From positions 1-64,000 of the forward strand of contig CAOMRW010000010.1 in assembly GCA_948485625.1 (NCBI GenBank): a stretch of DNA of 64,000 bases. Direction: 5' to 3'. Below the pieces are notes generated by a model, which was given only the letters and a program-made list of their open reading frames with translations, was not told where the DNA came from and did not search any database. Positions 9,761 to 18,756 of this stretch are shown here, piece by piece. Both the position numbers and the translations under genes were made by a program. Each line of letters begins with the position of its first letter. Position 1 is the first letter of the stretch. The DNA comes from an uncultured Clostridia bacterium (lineage in GTDB: Bacteria > Bacillota > Clostridia > TANB77 > CAG-508).

Positions 9761-9790
9761 AAAAAATAATAGAAAATTTTTCCTATTATT
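9761..9790 (-). terminator. Bidirectional terminator
   Basis: AATAATAG (9765-9772) pairs with CTATTATT (9783-9790) and is flanked by T-runs on both strands. It lies downstream of the minus-strand gene at 9824-10291. Confidence 0.65.
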
Positions 9791-9823
9791 TTTTATTTTA
9801 TTAATTTAAATTTTTTTATATTA

Positions 9824-10291
9824 TTACCAGAAAATTAAAAATGTTAAAAGTGTTCCTAATATTACTTGTTCTTTAGTTAAATCTTTTAGCATTTCTGGAA
9901 GTTCTCCTTGTTCTTTTTCATCTGTAAATTTTATTTCATAATAATCTACATCTTGTACTTTAAAATATATTTCAAAGTCTTTTGTTTCATTTTCTTTTAT
10001 GTCTATTAAATCTATATATTTGCTTCCTAAAAATATGTCTCTTTCAGAATACAAGTCTATTTTTAAGTATTTTTTTGTTATTTTGTTTTCTGTACTATTT
10101 TGTATTGTTCCTTTTATTCTTCCATTTATTTTTGTTGCTTGTGCTTGATATACTGTTACTTGACTTTCATTGTCTTTTCTTCCTATATCACGATATGTTG
10201 TTTCTAGATTTAGGTTTATCATTAATTCTGAGAATATAAAAAATAATATTACCCAAATTGCATATTTAAATAGTGTTTTCATTCTATCCAT
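9824..10291 (-). CDS. FxLYD-like membrane protein, function unknown
   Basis: A 155-aa protein with an N-terminal membrane helix (about 8-25), an exposed beta domain and a short hydrophobic C terminus (LGTLLTFLIFW). The middle (GRIKGTIQNSTENKITKKYL, then LYSERDIFLG and ETKDFEIYF) has the layout of the FxLYD domain of extracytoplasmic Gram-positive proteins. GGAG lies 8 nt before the ATG. It is a single gene with its own terminator. A role at the envelope is inferred only from topology. Confidence 0.6.
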   Translation of the reverse strand: MDRMKTLFKYAIWVILFFIFSELMINLNLETTYRDIGRKDNESQVTVYQAQATKINGRIKGTIQNSTENKITKKYLKIDLYSERDIFLGSKYIDLIDIKENETKDFEIYFKVQDVDYYEIKFTDEKEQGELPEMLKDLTKEQVILGTLLTFLIFW

Positions 10292-10365
10292 ATTTTTTTC
10301 TCCATTTCTTACTAGATTTCTTATATTATATCAAAAATATGTTTATTTTTCAATGTTTTTGCAAT

Positions 10366-10983
10366 TTATTCTTTTTCTTTTTTACATATATACAATACAT
10401 GACTACTAAATCCCATTAAATCTTCTCTTTCACATGTAGCTAAATGATATTTAATTAATATTTCATATTCTTCTTCATCTAATTTGTTTACATATTCTGC
10501 GAATTCCTCTAATATTCCTTCAGTAGCTACATTATGTAAGCATTTCACATTATATTCATTCATTCTTTTATTAAATTCTTGTACATATTCTGTTGAGAAT
10601 ATTTCTTCTGGTATGTTTTTAAATCTAAATTGTTCGTCACTTAGTTCTGCAACTCTTTTTATATTTCCTTTTCTTAAAACATCTGCCAACATTACAGCAT
10701 CATTAGTTATAAATGAAAAGTAAATTATTCCATTTGTTTTTGTTACTCTTATTGCTTCAGATATTGCTTTCCTTTTATCTTCTTCTGTAAATAAATGATA
10801 TAGTGGTCCTAAACATAGTGTAACATCAAATGTATTATCTTCATACATACTTAAATTGGTTGCATTTCCTTGTTTTACATTAATATTCATATTTGAAGTT
10901 ATTTTACTTTTTAGAATATCAATATTAGATTTTATTAGTTCAATTGAATCTACTTCATATCCTTTTTCGGCATAAATTAATTT
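10366..10983 (-). pseudogene. Truncated class I SAM-dependent methyltransferase
   Basis: The readable frame runs from just after the acetyltransferase stop codon, starting KLIYAEKGYEVDSIEL, through NATNLSMYEDNTFDVTLCLG and GPLYHLF to KKEKE. This matches the part of a class I methyltransferase after motif I; the roughly 60 N-terminal residues with the glycine-rich SAM-binding loop are missing. The first internal ATG is at 10890, giving only 174 aa. The remnant is in the same frame as the upstream gene with only its TAG between them, suggesting a deletion that fused the two. Activity is unlikely. Confidence 0.75.
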
Positions 10984-11544
10984 CTAAATATTTTTATTTT
11001 TTATATAATTTTCTTTAAATTCACTTGATAAAATATCCATAAAAATAGTATCATAGTATTTTCCATTTATAAATCTATTTTCTCTTATTCTTCCCATTTC
11101 TTTGAATCCACATTTTTTATAGCATTTTAATGCTCTTTCATTAAAGCTCATTAAATTTAATTTTATATTGTGTAAATTCATATAATTAAATCCATAATCT
11201 AATATTAATCTAATTGCTTCTGTTCCATATGAATTGTTCCAATATTCTTTATTGCCTATAAATATTCCTAATGTTGCTGTTCTGTGTATATTGTTTATAT
11301 TTTCTAATGATACTGTTCCTATCATTTCATCTTTATCTAATGTTACTATAACAAATGTTGCTTCTAAATTATTGTTTTCTTCTAAATATTGCTTTTCACT
11401 TTCTAATGTTTTTAGTTGTCCACTTCTTCCTAAATAGTCTGTTATTTCAAAATTATTTAACCATTCTGTGAATTTTTCTACATCTTCACTATTTCTTGGA
11501 GATAAGTATATTCTTTCTCCTACTAATTTTTTAAAATATTTCAT
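10984..11544 (-). CDS. GNAT family N-acetyltransferase (RimJ/RimL-like)
   Basis: About 186 aa, starting MKYFKKLVGERIYLSPRN; the start at 11544 has GGAG 8 nt upstream. Typical GNAT features are visible: ATLGIFIGNKEYWNNSYGTE (acetyl-CoA binding region), then LNLMSFNERALKCYKKCGF and GRIRENRFINGKYYDTIFM. This is the RimJ/RimL (Acetyltransf_3) type, which acetylates N termini or small-molecule amines; the substrate cannot be read from sequence. The gene follows the P-loop kinase by about 10 nt and is followed by the methyltransferase remnant, forming one unit behind the structured leader at 12120-12299. Confidence 0.85.
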   Translation of the reverse strand: MKYFKKLVGERIYLSPRNSEDVEKFTEWLNNFEITDYLGRSGQLKTLESEKQYLEENNNLEATFVIVTLDKDEMIGTVSLENINNIHRTATLGIFIGNKEYWNNSYGTEAIRLILDYGFNYMNLHNIKLNLMSFNERALKCYKKCGFKEMGRIRENRFINGKYYDTIFMDILSSEFKENYIKNKNI

Positions 11545-11555
11545 TTTTACCACTC

Positions 11556-12119
11556 CTATAAATTAAATTTTTCTTTTATTATTTTTGCTACTTCTTTAGC
11601 TGATAGATTATCATTATTAATTTTAATATAATTTTTAAATATTTTTTCTCCTTCTCTTGGTTCAGAATTAAGTCTGTGTTTTTTCATTGATTTAATTAAG
11701 TCTTGTTCACTCCATTCTAAATCTCTTTTGGATGCTTTATGTTCTAGTCTATTTTCTGTTTTATTTCTTTTTAATCTTTCTTCTAAAGATGCTTCTAGCT
11801 CTATTACATAGCTTTCTTCAAATAATTTCATCCATTTATCTGTTTCTTGTTTTTCTTTTTTAAAATCATTTCCAAAGTCAAAACATCCTGTAAATATTAT
11901 TCCTTTTTCATTGCTTTTTGCAAATTCTTTGAATACTTCATATCTTATAAGTTTATTCATTTTTTGATATGCTTGTTTGTCATAATCAAATATTAATCTT
12001 ACCATTTCTATTGTCATATGATTATGAAATAGTTTGTATTCTGTTATTTTTGCTAACTCTTGACCTACTGTCATTTTTCCAACTGCTTGTGGTCCTATTA
12101 TTAATATAAATTTTGGCAT
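11556..12119 (-). CDS. P-loop kinase-like NTPase
   Basis: A 187-aa protein beginning MPKFILIIGPQAVGKMT. I choose the ATG at 12119 because AAAGGAG ends 9 nt upstream, while the ATG at 12128 touches the ribosome binding site. GPQAVGKMT is the Walker A loop; the ERLKRNKTENR stretch resembles the lid of small-molecule kinases (shikimate kinase/AAA_33 type). Substrate unknown. Its operon partner is a GNAT acetyltransferase, and a leader with several hairpins and a terminator precedes it, so expression may be conditional. Confidence 0.7.
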   Translation of the reverse strand: MPKFILIIGPQAVGKMTVGQELAKITEYKLFHNHMTIEMVRLIFDYDKQAYQKMNKLIRYEVFKEFAKSNEKGIIFTGCFDFGNDFKKEKQETDKWMKLFEESYVIELEASLEERLKRNKTENRLEHKASKRDLEWSEQDLIKSMKKHRLNSEPREGEKIFKNYIKINNDNLSAKEVAKIIKEKFNL

Positions 12120-12299
12120 TTTATTCATCTCCTTTAAATTAGTTCTGAATATTATTGTGTAATATTCAAAAAGTCTTGCAAAGAAATTCTTTAAGACTCC
12201 TTTGCAAGACTTGATATCTTACTTTATAAGTGTAAGTAGTTTTCTATTTTTACTACCCTTTACCGCTCGAGTGTTATTACTCTAGGTAAACTCTTAATA
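12120..12299 (-). ncRNA. Candidate structured leader RNA before the kinase/acetyltransferase operon
   Basis: Between a good promoter and the kinase there are about 180 nt with successive possible stems, read on the minus strand: TTTACC..GGTAAA with inner GAGT..ACTC, GTAG..CTAC, CTTAC..GTAAG, then the 13-bp terminator. The stretch CTCGAGCGGTAAAGGGTAG is richer in G/C than the surroundings. I do not recognise it as a T-box or another known riboswitch. An attenuator-type leader is inference. Confidence 0.4.
12166..12212 (-). terminator. Strong hairpin with T-run at the end of the leader
   Basis: AAGTCTTGCAAAG (12171-12183) pairs exactly with CTTTGCAAGACTT (12200-12212). On the minus strand it ends in TTTTTG. 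It lies about 50 nt before the kinase start and after a promoter at 12306-12334, so it could be an attenuator instead of only ending the gene at 12375. Confidence 0.75.
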
Positions 12300-12305
12300 T
12301 GTTTT

Positions 12306-12334
12306 ATTTTAGCATGTATTTTTTCTCTTGTTAA
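12306..12334 (-). promoter_or_regulatory. Sigma-A-type promoter for the kinase operon
   Basis: On the minus strand TTAACA (12329-12334) and TAAAAT (12306-12311) are separated by 17 nt. A transcript starting near 12299 would contain the hairpin leader. Confidence 0.5.
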
Positions 12335-12374
12335 TTTGTATTATGTAAATTTCATTATATTAATACATTTTATT

Positions 12375-13577
12375 TTAAAATTCTTCTCCTATTAAAAAGT
12401 CTATTATGTTTATATGCTTAATACCATCTCTAGAGAAATCTACTTTGTCCATACTAATTACATATTTTTCATAATTATCATCTATTGATTTATAAGCTCC
12501 AAACTCTCTTTCTATTGTTTCTTCACTTGCTAAAAAATATGTAACCTGAATATATTTTTTTTGTTTTTGTTTAGATACAACAAAATCTACTTCTCCCTTT
12601 CTAGTCTTCCCAATATATACTTCATATCCTCTTGCTATAAGTTCATTGTACACAATATTTTCAAGTGAATTACTATAATTTACATCTTTTTGATTTGTTT
12701 TTATTTTTTTTATCCCTAAATCTGAGACATAGTATTTATTTAATGATTTTAAAACAGATTTTCCATGAATATCATATCTATTTACTTTATTTATAATAAA
12801 TGTTGAACATAGTGCTTCTAAGTATGTATATAAAGTTTGTGTAGATATTTCAGAATTTTCTTTTTTTAAATAGTTTAATACATGTGTTGCTGAAAATTCT
12901 CTTCCTTCTATTTCTAATAAATATTGTAATATTTTATTAAAAGATACTATATCTTTTATTTTTAATCTTTCTACAATATCTCTTAGTATTATTGAATCAT
13001 AAACATCTGATATATAAGTAAATTTTGCATTATCATCTTTAAAAGAAAATCTCTGTGGTAAACCTCCCCATTCAAATATATCAAACAGTAACTTTTCATA
13101 GTCTTCTTTTTTTGTATTTGTAATTTCTACAATTTCTTTAAATGTTAATGCATTTACTCTAAAACTTACATATCTTCCTGATAAGTCTGTTGAGAGTTCT
13201 GAAAATGTCATTCTACTATTTGAACCAGTAATAAAAATACTAAATTTATTTGTAATTCTTAATGAATTTATTGCTTTTTCAAATTGTTCTACTTTTTGAA
13301 TCTCATCTAAAAATATATAATATATTTTATCATCTTTCACTTTATTTTTTATAAATACATCTAAATCTTTTGCTGTATTTATTTCACTATAATCTAATGA
13401 CTCAAAATTAATATATATTATATGGTCTTCTGTAACTCCTTTTTCTTTTATTTCATTAATAATTTGTGTCAATATTACAGATTTCCCACTTCTTCTTAGT
13501 CCATATATTATTTTTATTAAACTAGTTTCATTATAAAAATCTCTTATTCTCTCTAAATAAATTTCTCTTTTAATCAT
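12375..13577 (-). CDS. AAA-type ATPase with DUF4143 C-terminal domain
   Basis: About 400 aa, starting MIKREIYLERIRDFYNE at 13577; AGGTGA ends 5 nt upstream, while an upstream GTG overlaps that site. The N-terminal ATPase shows Walker A (YGLRRSGKSVIL) and Walker B (IYYIFLDEIQ), then sensor-like FITGSNSR. A winged-helix region follows and the C-terminal part (NELIARGYEVYIG, GEVDFVVSKQ) is the PD-(D/E)XK-like DUF4143 domain. These proteins are common in anaerobes; their role is unsettled. It is a stand-alone gene. Confidence 0.85.
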   Translation of the reverse strand: MIKREIYLERIRDFYNETSLIKIIYGLRRSGKSVILTQIINEIKEKGVTEDHIIYINFESLDYSEINTAKDLDVFIKNKVKDDKIYYIFLDEIQKVEQFEKAINSLRITNKFSIFITGSNSRMTFSELSTDLSGRYVSFRVNALTFKEIVEITNTKKEDYEKLLFDIFEWGGLPQRFSFKDDNAKFTYISDVYDSIILRDIVERLKIKDIVSFNKILQYLLEIEGREFSATHVLNYLKKENSEISTQTLYTYLEALCSTFIINKVNRYDIHGKSVLKSLNKYYVSDLGIKKIKTNQKDVNYSNSLENIVYNELIARGYEVYIGKTRKGEVDFVVSKQKQKKYIQVTYFLASEETIEREFGAYKSIDDNYEKYVISMDKVDFSRDGIKHINIIDFLIGEEF

Positions 13578-13614
13578 AATTATCACCTAATATAATTTTA
13601 TCATAATTTGTTTA

Positions 13615-13656
13615 AAATGTAAAGTTTTTTTGATGTATCAAAAAAACTTTACATTT
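13615..13656. repeat. 20-bp perfect palindrome between addA and the DUF4143 ATPase
   Basis: Bases 13615-13634 and 13637-13656 are exact reverse complements with a 2-nt centre. The right side leads into long T-runs on the plus strand, but no plus-strand gene ends here. For the minus strand it lies between the addA stop and the ATPase start and could be an operator or hairpin. Confidence 0.6.
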
Positions 13657-13707
13657 TTTTGTTTTTTTTTGATATCATTTTAATATTGTAAAAATTACTG
13701 TTTATTA

Positions 13708-16700
13708 TTACATTTCAATTTCTTTCCCTAAATAAACTGAATAAATATAAACTTTATCTACTTGTTTTTCTAGTGCTTGTTCTAATGCTTGTTTATATAA
13801 GTCTAATTGTTTTTTATATTTTTGTATTAATTCATATTCTTTTCCTTTTTCCACATAATCAGTTTTATAGTCTAATAATACTAATTTGTCATTTTTATCA
13901 ATGTAGTATAAATCAATAATACCTTGTACTAAAATATTCTCATCTATATTTTGTTCATATATTTGTTTAGCTGGTGTATTTATATAAAATGGTTTCTCTT
14001 GATAAATTTCTTTTGCTGTTTTTAATTGTTTCCATATTTCTGATTTTACAAATTCTAATATTTTATATGGATTAATATTATCTGCTTCTTTTTCAGTGAT
14101 AATTTGCTTTAATTGTAAGTTTTGTATTAGTTCTTTTATTTTTTGTAAATCATAATCTTCTTTTGGATTTAATTTCTGCATACATAAATGTATTAAAGTT
14201 CCTTTTTGTGATGATGTTATTTTTTCTTCTTTTTCTTCTCTCATAAATTTGGGTTTTTCAAAAGTTATTTGATTTTCTTTTGTTTCATATTCGTTTTTTT
14301 CTAAACTTTCTATGTCAATTCCTAATTGTTTTTCTTTCATTTGTTTTATCTTAGTAACTGAACTTTTTGTTGGTATCTCTATTGATAACTTATATTTATA
14401 TTCATATTCTATTTTGTCTTTTATTTCTTCTAATATATCTTTTTTATATTCTTTTTTATCTAATAATTCTATTATTTTTTTTGAATCACTTTCTTGTATT
14501 TCTTCTCCTTTTTCATTATTTATTATTTCATTCGGTTCTATTCGATTTAATTGAATTAAATCATTTTTATCTGCCTTTTCATAAAGATATACTAATAAAA
14601 TCCAATCTAAATATGTTTTATATTTTTTTACTAATATCGGATTTATTTTTCCATTCTTTCTAGCATAGATTTCTTCTTGCTTTTCTATGTCTTCAATTTC
14701 TTTTGTTAAATCATTTGAAATTCCTGTTATTATTAATTTTTCTTTTGCTCTTGTTAGTGCAACATATAGTATTCTCATTTCTTCTGAAATACTTTCATTT
14801 CTAATAATATTTTTTACTGCCTCTCTTGTTAATGTATCATATTGAACTTGTGCATTATAATCTATATATTTTGCTCCTATTCCCATATCTTGATGTAATA
14901 ATACTGGATTTTTTCTTATGTCTTGCTCATTAAATTGTTTGTTTGTGTTCACTAAAAATACAATTGGAAATTCTAGTCCTTTACTTTTATGAATACTCAT
15001 TATTCTAATTACATTATCATTTTCTCCTATAATTTTTGCCGAACTCATATCTCCTGAATTTATTTTTAATTTGTCTATAAAGTTTATAAAGTTATATAAC
15101 CCTTTAAAACTAGCTGTTTCGTATTTTTTGGCTCTTTCAAATAGTATTTTTAAATTTGCTTGTCTTAAATTTCCATTTGGCATTAGTCCTACATAATTAT
15201 AATATCCTGTATCTGAATATATTTTCCAAATCAATTCATCTAATGCTAAATATTCTTGCTCTTTTCTCCATGTTTTTATGTTCTTTAAAAATTTTTCTAT
15301 TTTTTGTTTTAGTTCTGGCTTTACATCTACTTTTGCTTTTAACATACAATTATAAAAATTATCATATTTATCTGATAGTCTAATTTCTACTAATTCATCG
15401 TCTGTAAATCCCCCTATATTTGACCTTAAGACTGTTACAAGTGGTATATCTTGCATTGGATTATCAATTATTTTTAATAGACTCATTATTGTTTGTATTT
15501 CTATTGAATCTAAATATTCTTGATTACTATCTGAAAATACTGGCATTTGTAAATTCATTATTTCCTGTTCATATATATTTGCTTTATCTTTTGTAGACCT
15601 TAATAAAATTGCTATATCTTTATATGTTATATCTCTAAATAATTCATTTTTTCTATCATATACTTGATATTTATTATCTATTAATTCTTTTATTTTTTTT
15701 GCTACATATTTTGCTTCTAATTCTATGTTTTCTATATGTTCTAATTCTTCTATATTTTCTATTTCTTCTTCATTATTATTTGTATATGTATAATTTTCTT
15801 GAACTTCTTCGTTTTCATCTTTTTTTGTATTTATTATATTTATTTCAATTTTTGCATTTTGATTAGATTTTTTATAATCTTCTGCTCCAAAATTTAAATA
15901 TTCTTTTTCATCATATTCAACTTCTCCTAAGTTGTAACTCATTATATTTTTGAATATTAAGTTTGTAAATTCTAGTATATTATCCCTACTTCTAAAGTTT
16001 TTAAATAGCTGAATTTTTCTTCCAGTGAAACAGTTGGGACAGTCCAAAAATGTTTCACTTTTCTTGTTGTTTCTTGTCACATTTTGTATATCTGTTTTAT
16101 CCTTGACATTTTCTGACAAATTTATGAAACATTTTTGGACTGTCCCAATTGTTTCATTTCTGTCAGGTTTCGACAAAATTTCGAAACATTTTTGACCTGT
16201 CCCAACTGTTTCAAAATTTTGATATTTGTCTAGGAATAGTTTTGGCATGGCTTGTCTGAATCTGTAAATACTTTGCTTTACATCTCCTACCATAAACATG
16301 TTATTTCCTCTTGATATTGATGAAAGTATGTATTCTTGTACTAGGTTACTGTCTTGATATTCGTCTATTGCTATTTCTTCAAATTTTTCTGTGTATTTTT
16401 TTGCAATTTCTGTTTTTATTATGTGTTGTTCTTTTTCTCCTTTTTCATTTATTACTGTTTCTACGTCTTTTACTAATATATTTAGTGCAAAGTGTTCTAT
16501 GTCTGTAAAGTCTACTATGTTTTTTTCTCTTTTTCTTTTTGAAAATATGTTGTCAAATTCTATAATTAGATTTTCTAGGTTTTTTAAAACTTCATACATA
16601 TTATATATGTCTTGATTTGATTGTTTTGAGTCTGATACAAATATTTTGTCTATTTTTTTATTGAATTTCTTTTTTACGTTGTCTCTTATGTTTTTTGCTT

Positions 16701-17584
16701 CTTCTTTTATTTCTGATTCTACTTTTTTTCTAGGCCATGTGATGAATTTTATATTTTGTGCTATTTCGTATGATTTGTCCCAGTTGTTTAAGTTTTGTTT
16801 TAGTGTGTCTAATTGTTTTATGTCTGTTTCTATTGCTTGTTTAAAAGTTTCTAATTCGTTGTCATTTTCTAAGCTTTTTAAAACATCTGTAAGTATTGCT
16901 ATATCATCTATTAATTCTTCTTCTACTTCTTCTAGTAATGTTTTTCCCCATTGTGTTTGGCTAAAGTCTTCATCTAGTTTGTTTTTTATATTAAACATTT
17001 CTATTTTTTCATTTAGCCATTTTTTAGGATATGGACTTGAGCTTATGTAATTATATATGTTTGTTATTAGTTCTTTTAATGGTGTATCGTCTTTATAACT
17101 TGTATATGTGTTTATTAGCTTTGTAAAGTCTTTGTCTTCTGAAAGATATTTTTCTTCAAATAGTTCATCTAGTATTTCTTGTTTTAGTAATTCTATTTCT
17201 GGTGTGTCTGCTATTCTAAAATTTGGTGATACATTTTCTAGTTGATAAAAGTTATTTTTTACAACTTCAAGACAGAATGAGTCTATTGTACATATGCTTG
17301 CCATATTTAATAATGTTATTTGTCTTTGTAGGTTTGCGTTTTCTGGGTCTTCTTCTAATTTTTTATATATTGCATTTAGTACTCTTTCTTTCATTTCTGA
17401 TGCTGCTGCATTTGTGAATGTAACTACTAGTAATTTGTCTATGTCTATATTTTCTTTTATTGCTTTGTTTATTATTCTTTCTACTAATACTGCTGTTTTT
17501 CCGGCTTCCTGCTGCTGCTGCAATTAGTAAATTTGTGTCTTTTTCGTATATTGCTTGTTTTTGTTCTTCAGTCCAGTTTGGCAT
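13708..17584 (-). CDS. addA: ATP-dependent helicase/nuclease subunit A (AddA), frameshifted in Walker A and with a repeat-derived insertion
   Basis: AddA repairs double-strand breaks together with AddB. The gene starts at 17584 (MPNWTEEQKQAIYEKDTNLL, GGAG upstream). The expected AAAAGSGKTAVLVERI is broken by one extra base (plus-strand GG at 17503-17504); downstream a single open frame of 1270 codons holds KQSIYRFRQA, NFRSR, IMSIHKSKGLEFP, YVALTRAKEKL and the C-terminal nuclease motif LLDYKTD. I keep it as a CDS because all but about 25 codons are intact. Between SIYRFRQAMPKLFLDKYQNF and GRKIQLFKNFRSR lie 63 extra codons (16024-16212) made of dispersed repeats. No addB is adjacent. If the frameshift is real, ATP binding is lost. 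Confidence 0.9.
16024..16213. repeat. Three 32-nt palindromic repeat units inside addA
   Basis: Units of the form TGAAACA-N18-TGTTTCA with GGACTGTCCCA-like centres lie at 16026-16057 (inverted), 16125-16156 and 16182-16213. The insertion keeps the frame and encodes a near-duplicate pair (ETVGTGQKCFEILSKP and ETIGTVQKCFINLSEN). The same 32-nt unit occurs outside genes at 32107-32138 and 59549-59580. Confidence 0.85.
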
Positions 17585-17607
17585 TTTTCTTTTTCACTCC
17601 ATTCATG

Positions 17608-17660
17608 TCCAAGAGGGACGTTTCTTTTGGGACATTTTTGTCCATTTGGGACAGATATTG
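17608..17660. repeat. Dispersed GGGAC/GTCC repeat upstream of addA
   Basis: It contains GGGACGTTTCTTTTGGGACA and TTTTTGTCCATTTGGGACAG. It closely matches the copy at 63128-63185 upstream of ileS. It occupies the immediate 5' region of addA. Confidence 0.75.
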
Positions 17661-17704
17661 TTTTTTGTATTTTATCAAATTTGGTTGTAAAAAACAATAT
17701 GATT

Positions 17705-17739
17705 ACAAAAAAAGGAAGAGTATTAAGCTCCTCCTTTTT
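17705..17739 (-). terminator. Terminator after the GC-rich orphan gene
   Basis: On the minus strand GGAGGAG-CTTAATA-CTCTTCC is followed by seven T. It separates the gene at 17767 from addA. Confidence 0.7.
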
Positions 17740-17766
17740 CAACTCATTATTCCTTAATCCCGACTT

Positions 17767-18183
17767 TTACAACTTTACAGTTCCAGCAATTGCAAAAAAT
17801 GAAATCTTGTTAAGGTCATCTTCTGCCTTGTTCTGCTGCACCTTTGCATCAAATACATTGTCTGCTGCAACGTCAACTTCGTAAGTTGCATCCGGCACCT
17901 GCCTTGCTGCTTTCGCATAGGTATGCAGTGGCTGTGAAATCGCTTCAACTTCATTTGCACTCGGATTAATTGCTTTGCCCAGCTGTCTCAAATGCTTTCC
18001 TTCTTCTGCGAACTGGCTCTTTGCACGATTTGCTGTGTTGGTCAGGTTTTCAAGTTTCTGTACAGCTGCTTCGTGTTCCTTTACCCGCTGCTCAACATTT
18101 GCTGTTGCCTCAGCTACATTTGCCTCTGCGTCTTTGACCATATTAGCGATAACTTCTGCATACTTTTCTCTCAAATTTGTCAT
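17767..18183 (-). CDS. Alanine-rich coiled-coil protein of unknown function, probably acquired
   Basis: A 138-aa soluble, highly charged, Ala-rich helical protein (MTNLREKYAEVIANMVKDAE then heptad-like AEANVAEATANVEQRVKEHE). There is no signal peptide or membrane helix. The ribosome binding site AGGAGG is 8 nt from the ATG. Codon use stands out: GCA/GCG, GCC and CTG-type codons are frequent and GC content is visibly higher than in neighbours. It has its own terminator and a 200-nt upstream gap. This suggests horizontal acquisition. I do not recognise the family. Confidence 0.75.
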   Translation of the reverse strand: MTNLREKYAEVIANMVKDAEANVAEATANVEQRVKEHEAAVQKLENLTNTANRAKSQFAEEGKHLRQLGKAINPSANEVEAISQPLHTYAKAARQVPDATYEVDVAADNVFDAKVQQNKAEDDLNKISFFAIAGTVKL

Positions 18184-18304
18184 AATTTTTCCTCCTGTTT
18201 GAGTTGTTATGATTGTTAAGTTCTATTTTATTATATACTTAATTAACATAATTGTCAATATTTTCATCTAAATTATGTTAATTATATTGTATTTATTACT
18301 AAAA

Positions 18305-18347
18305 TTTACAAAAGATGAGAATAAACTATTTAGTTCATTCTCATCTT
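18305..18347 (-). terminator. Terminator after the 77-aa gene
   Basis: AAGATGAGAAT (18312-18322) pairs with ATTCTCATCTT (18337-18347), with an inner AACT/AGTT extension and TTTTG on the minus side. Confidence 0.75.
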
Positions 18348-18383
18348 CATTTTACTTTATAAGCTTTCTTCTATTTTGCTTAA

Positions 18384-18617
18384 TTACTTAAGTACCTCAC
18401 CATAATTAAGAATATCTTCTTTATTAAACGGGTACACTTCTTCTTGCAATATTGCTGCAATGTCTAACCAGATTTTTGTTTCTTCAGATGCCATCTTTTC
18501 TTTGATGTAATCTACATCATTTTCTGTGTAGACTATTACTCCTTCTTTTAAATGGACATATGATTTTGCAAATTTCTTGTTACCAATTTCATGCTTAGTA
18601 TTGTCAACTTGTTGCAT
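18384..18617 (-). CDS. Small hypothetical protein (77 aa)
   Basis: A 77-aa acidic protein starting MQQVDNTKHEIGNKKFAKSY behind an excellent AAGGAGGT site. No signal, membrane helix or metal motif is visible. The gene has a terminator downstream and precedes the GC-rich coiled-coil gene. Base composition is slightly richer in GC than the chromosome around it, so both may have arrived together. Function unknown. Confidence 0.65.
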   Translation of the reverse strand: MQQVDNTKHEIGNKKFAKSYVHLKEGVIVYTENDVDYIKEKMASEETKIWLDIAAILQEEVYPFNKEDILNYGEVLK

Positions 18618-18756
18618 AATGTTACCTCCTTTAAATGTTGTTTACTTTTTATTCTGTCTTGCCTCTATTTGAGGTTATAAATACGATATGCTATTTAGCA
18701 TTAATTGGTATTATACTATAAAATCTAAATTTCTTCAACTGTTTATGTAAAGTTTT

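Noticed and set aside
12120..12299. T-box reading of the kinase leader
   Set aside because: The GCGGTAAAGGGTAG stretch lacks the conserved GGTGG-ACC core seen at the real T-box near 63730, and the downstream genes are not amino-acid related.
16646..17050. Several plus-strand open frames opposite addA and other large genes
   Set aside because: Composition (Leu/Phe/Ser-rich), lack of start signals and exact overlap with real genes show they are shadows.
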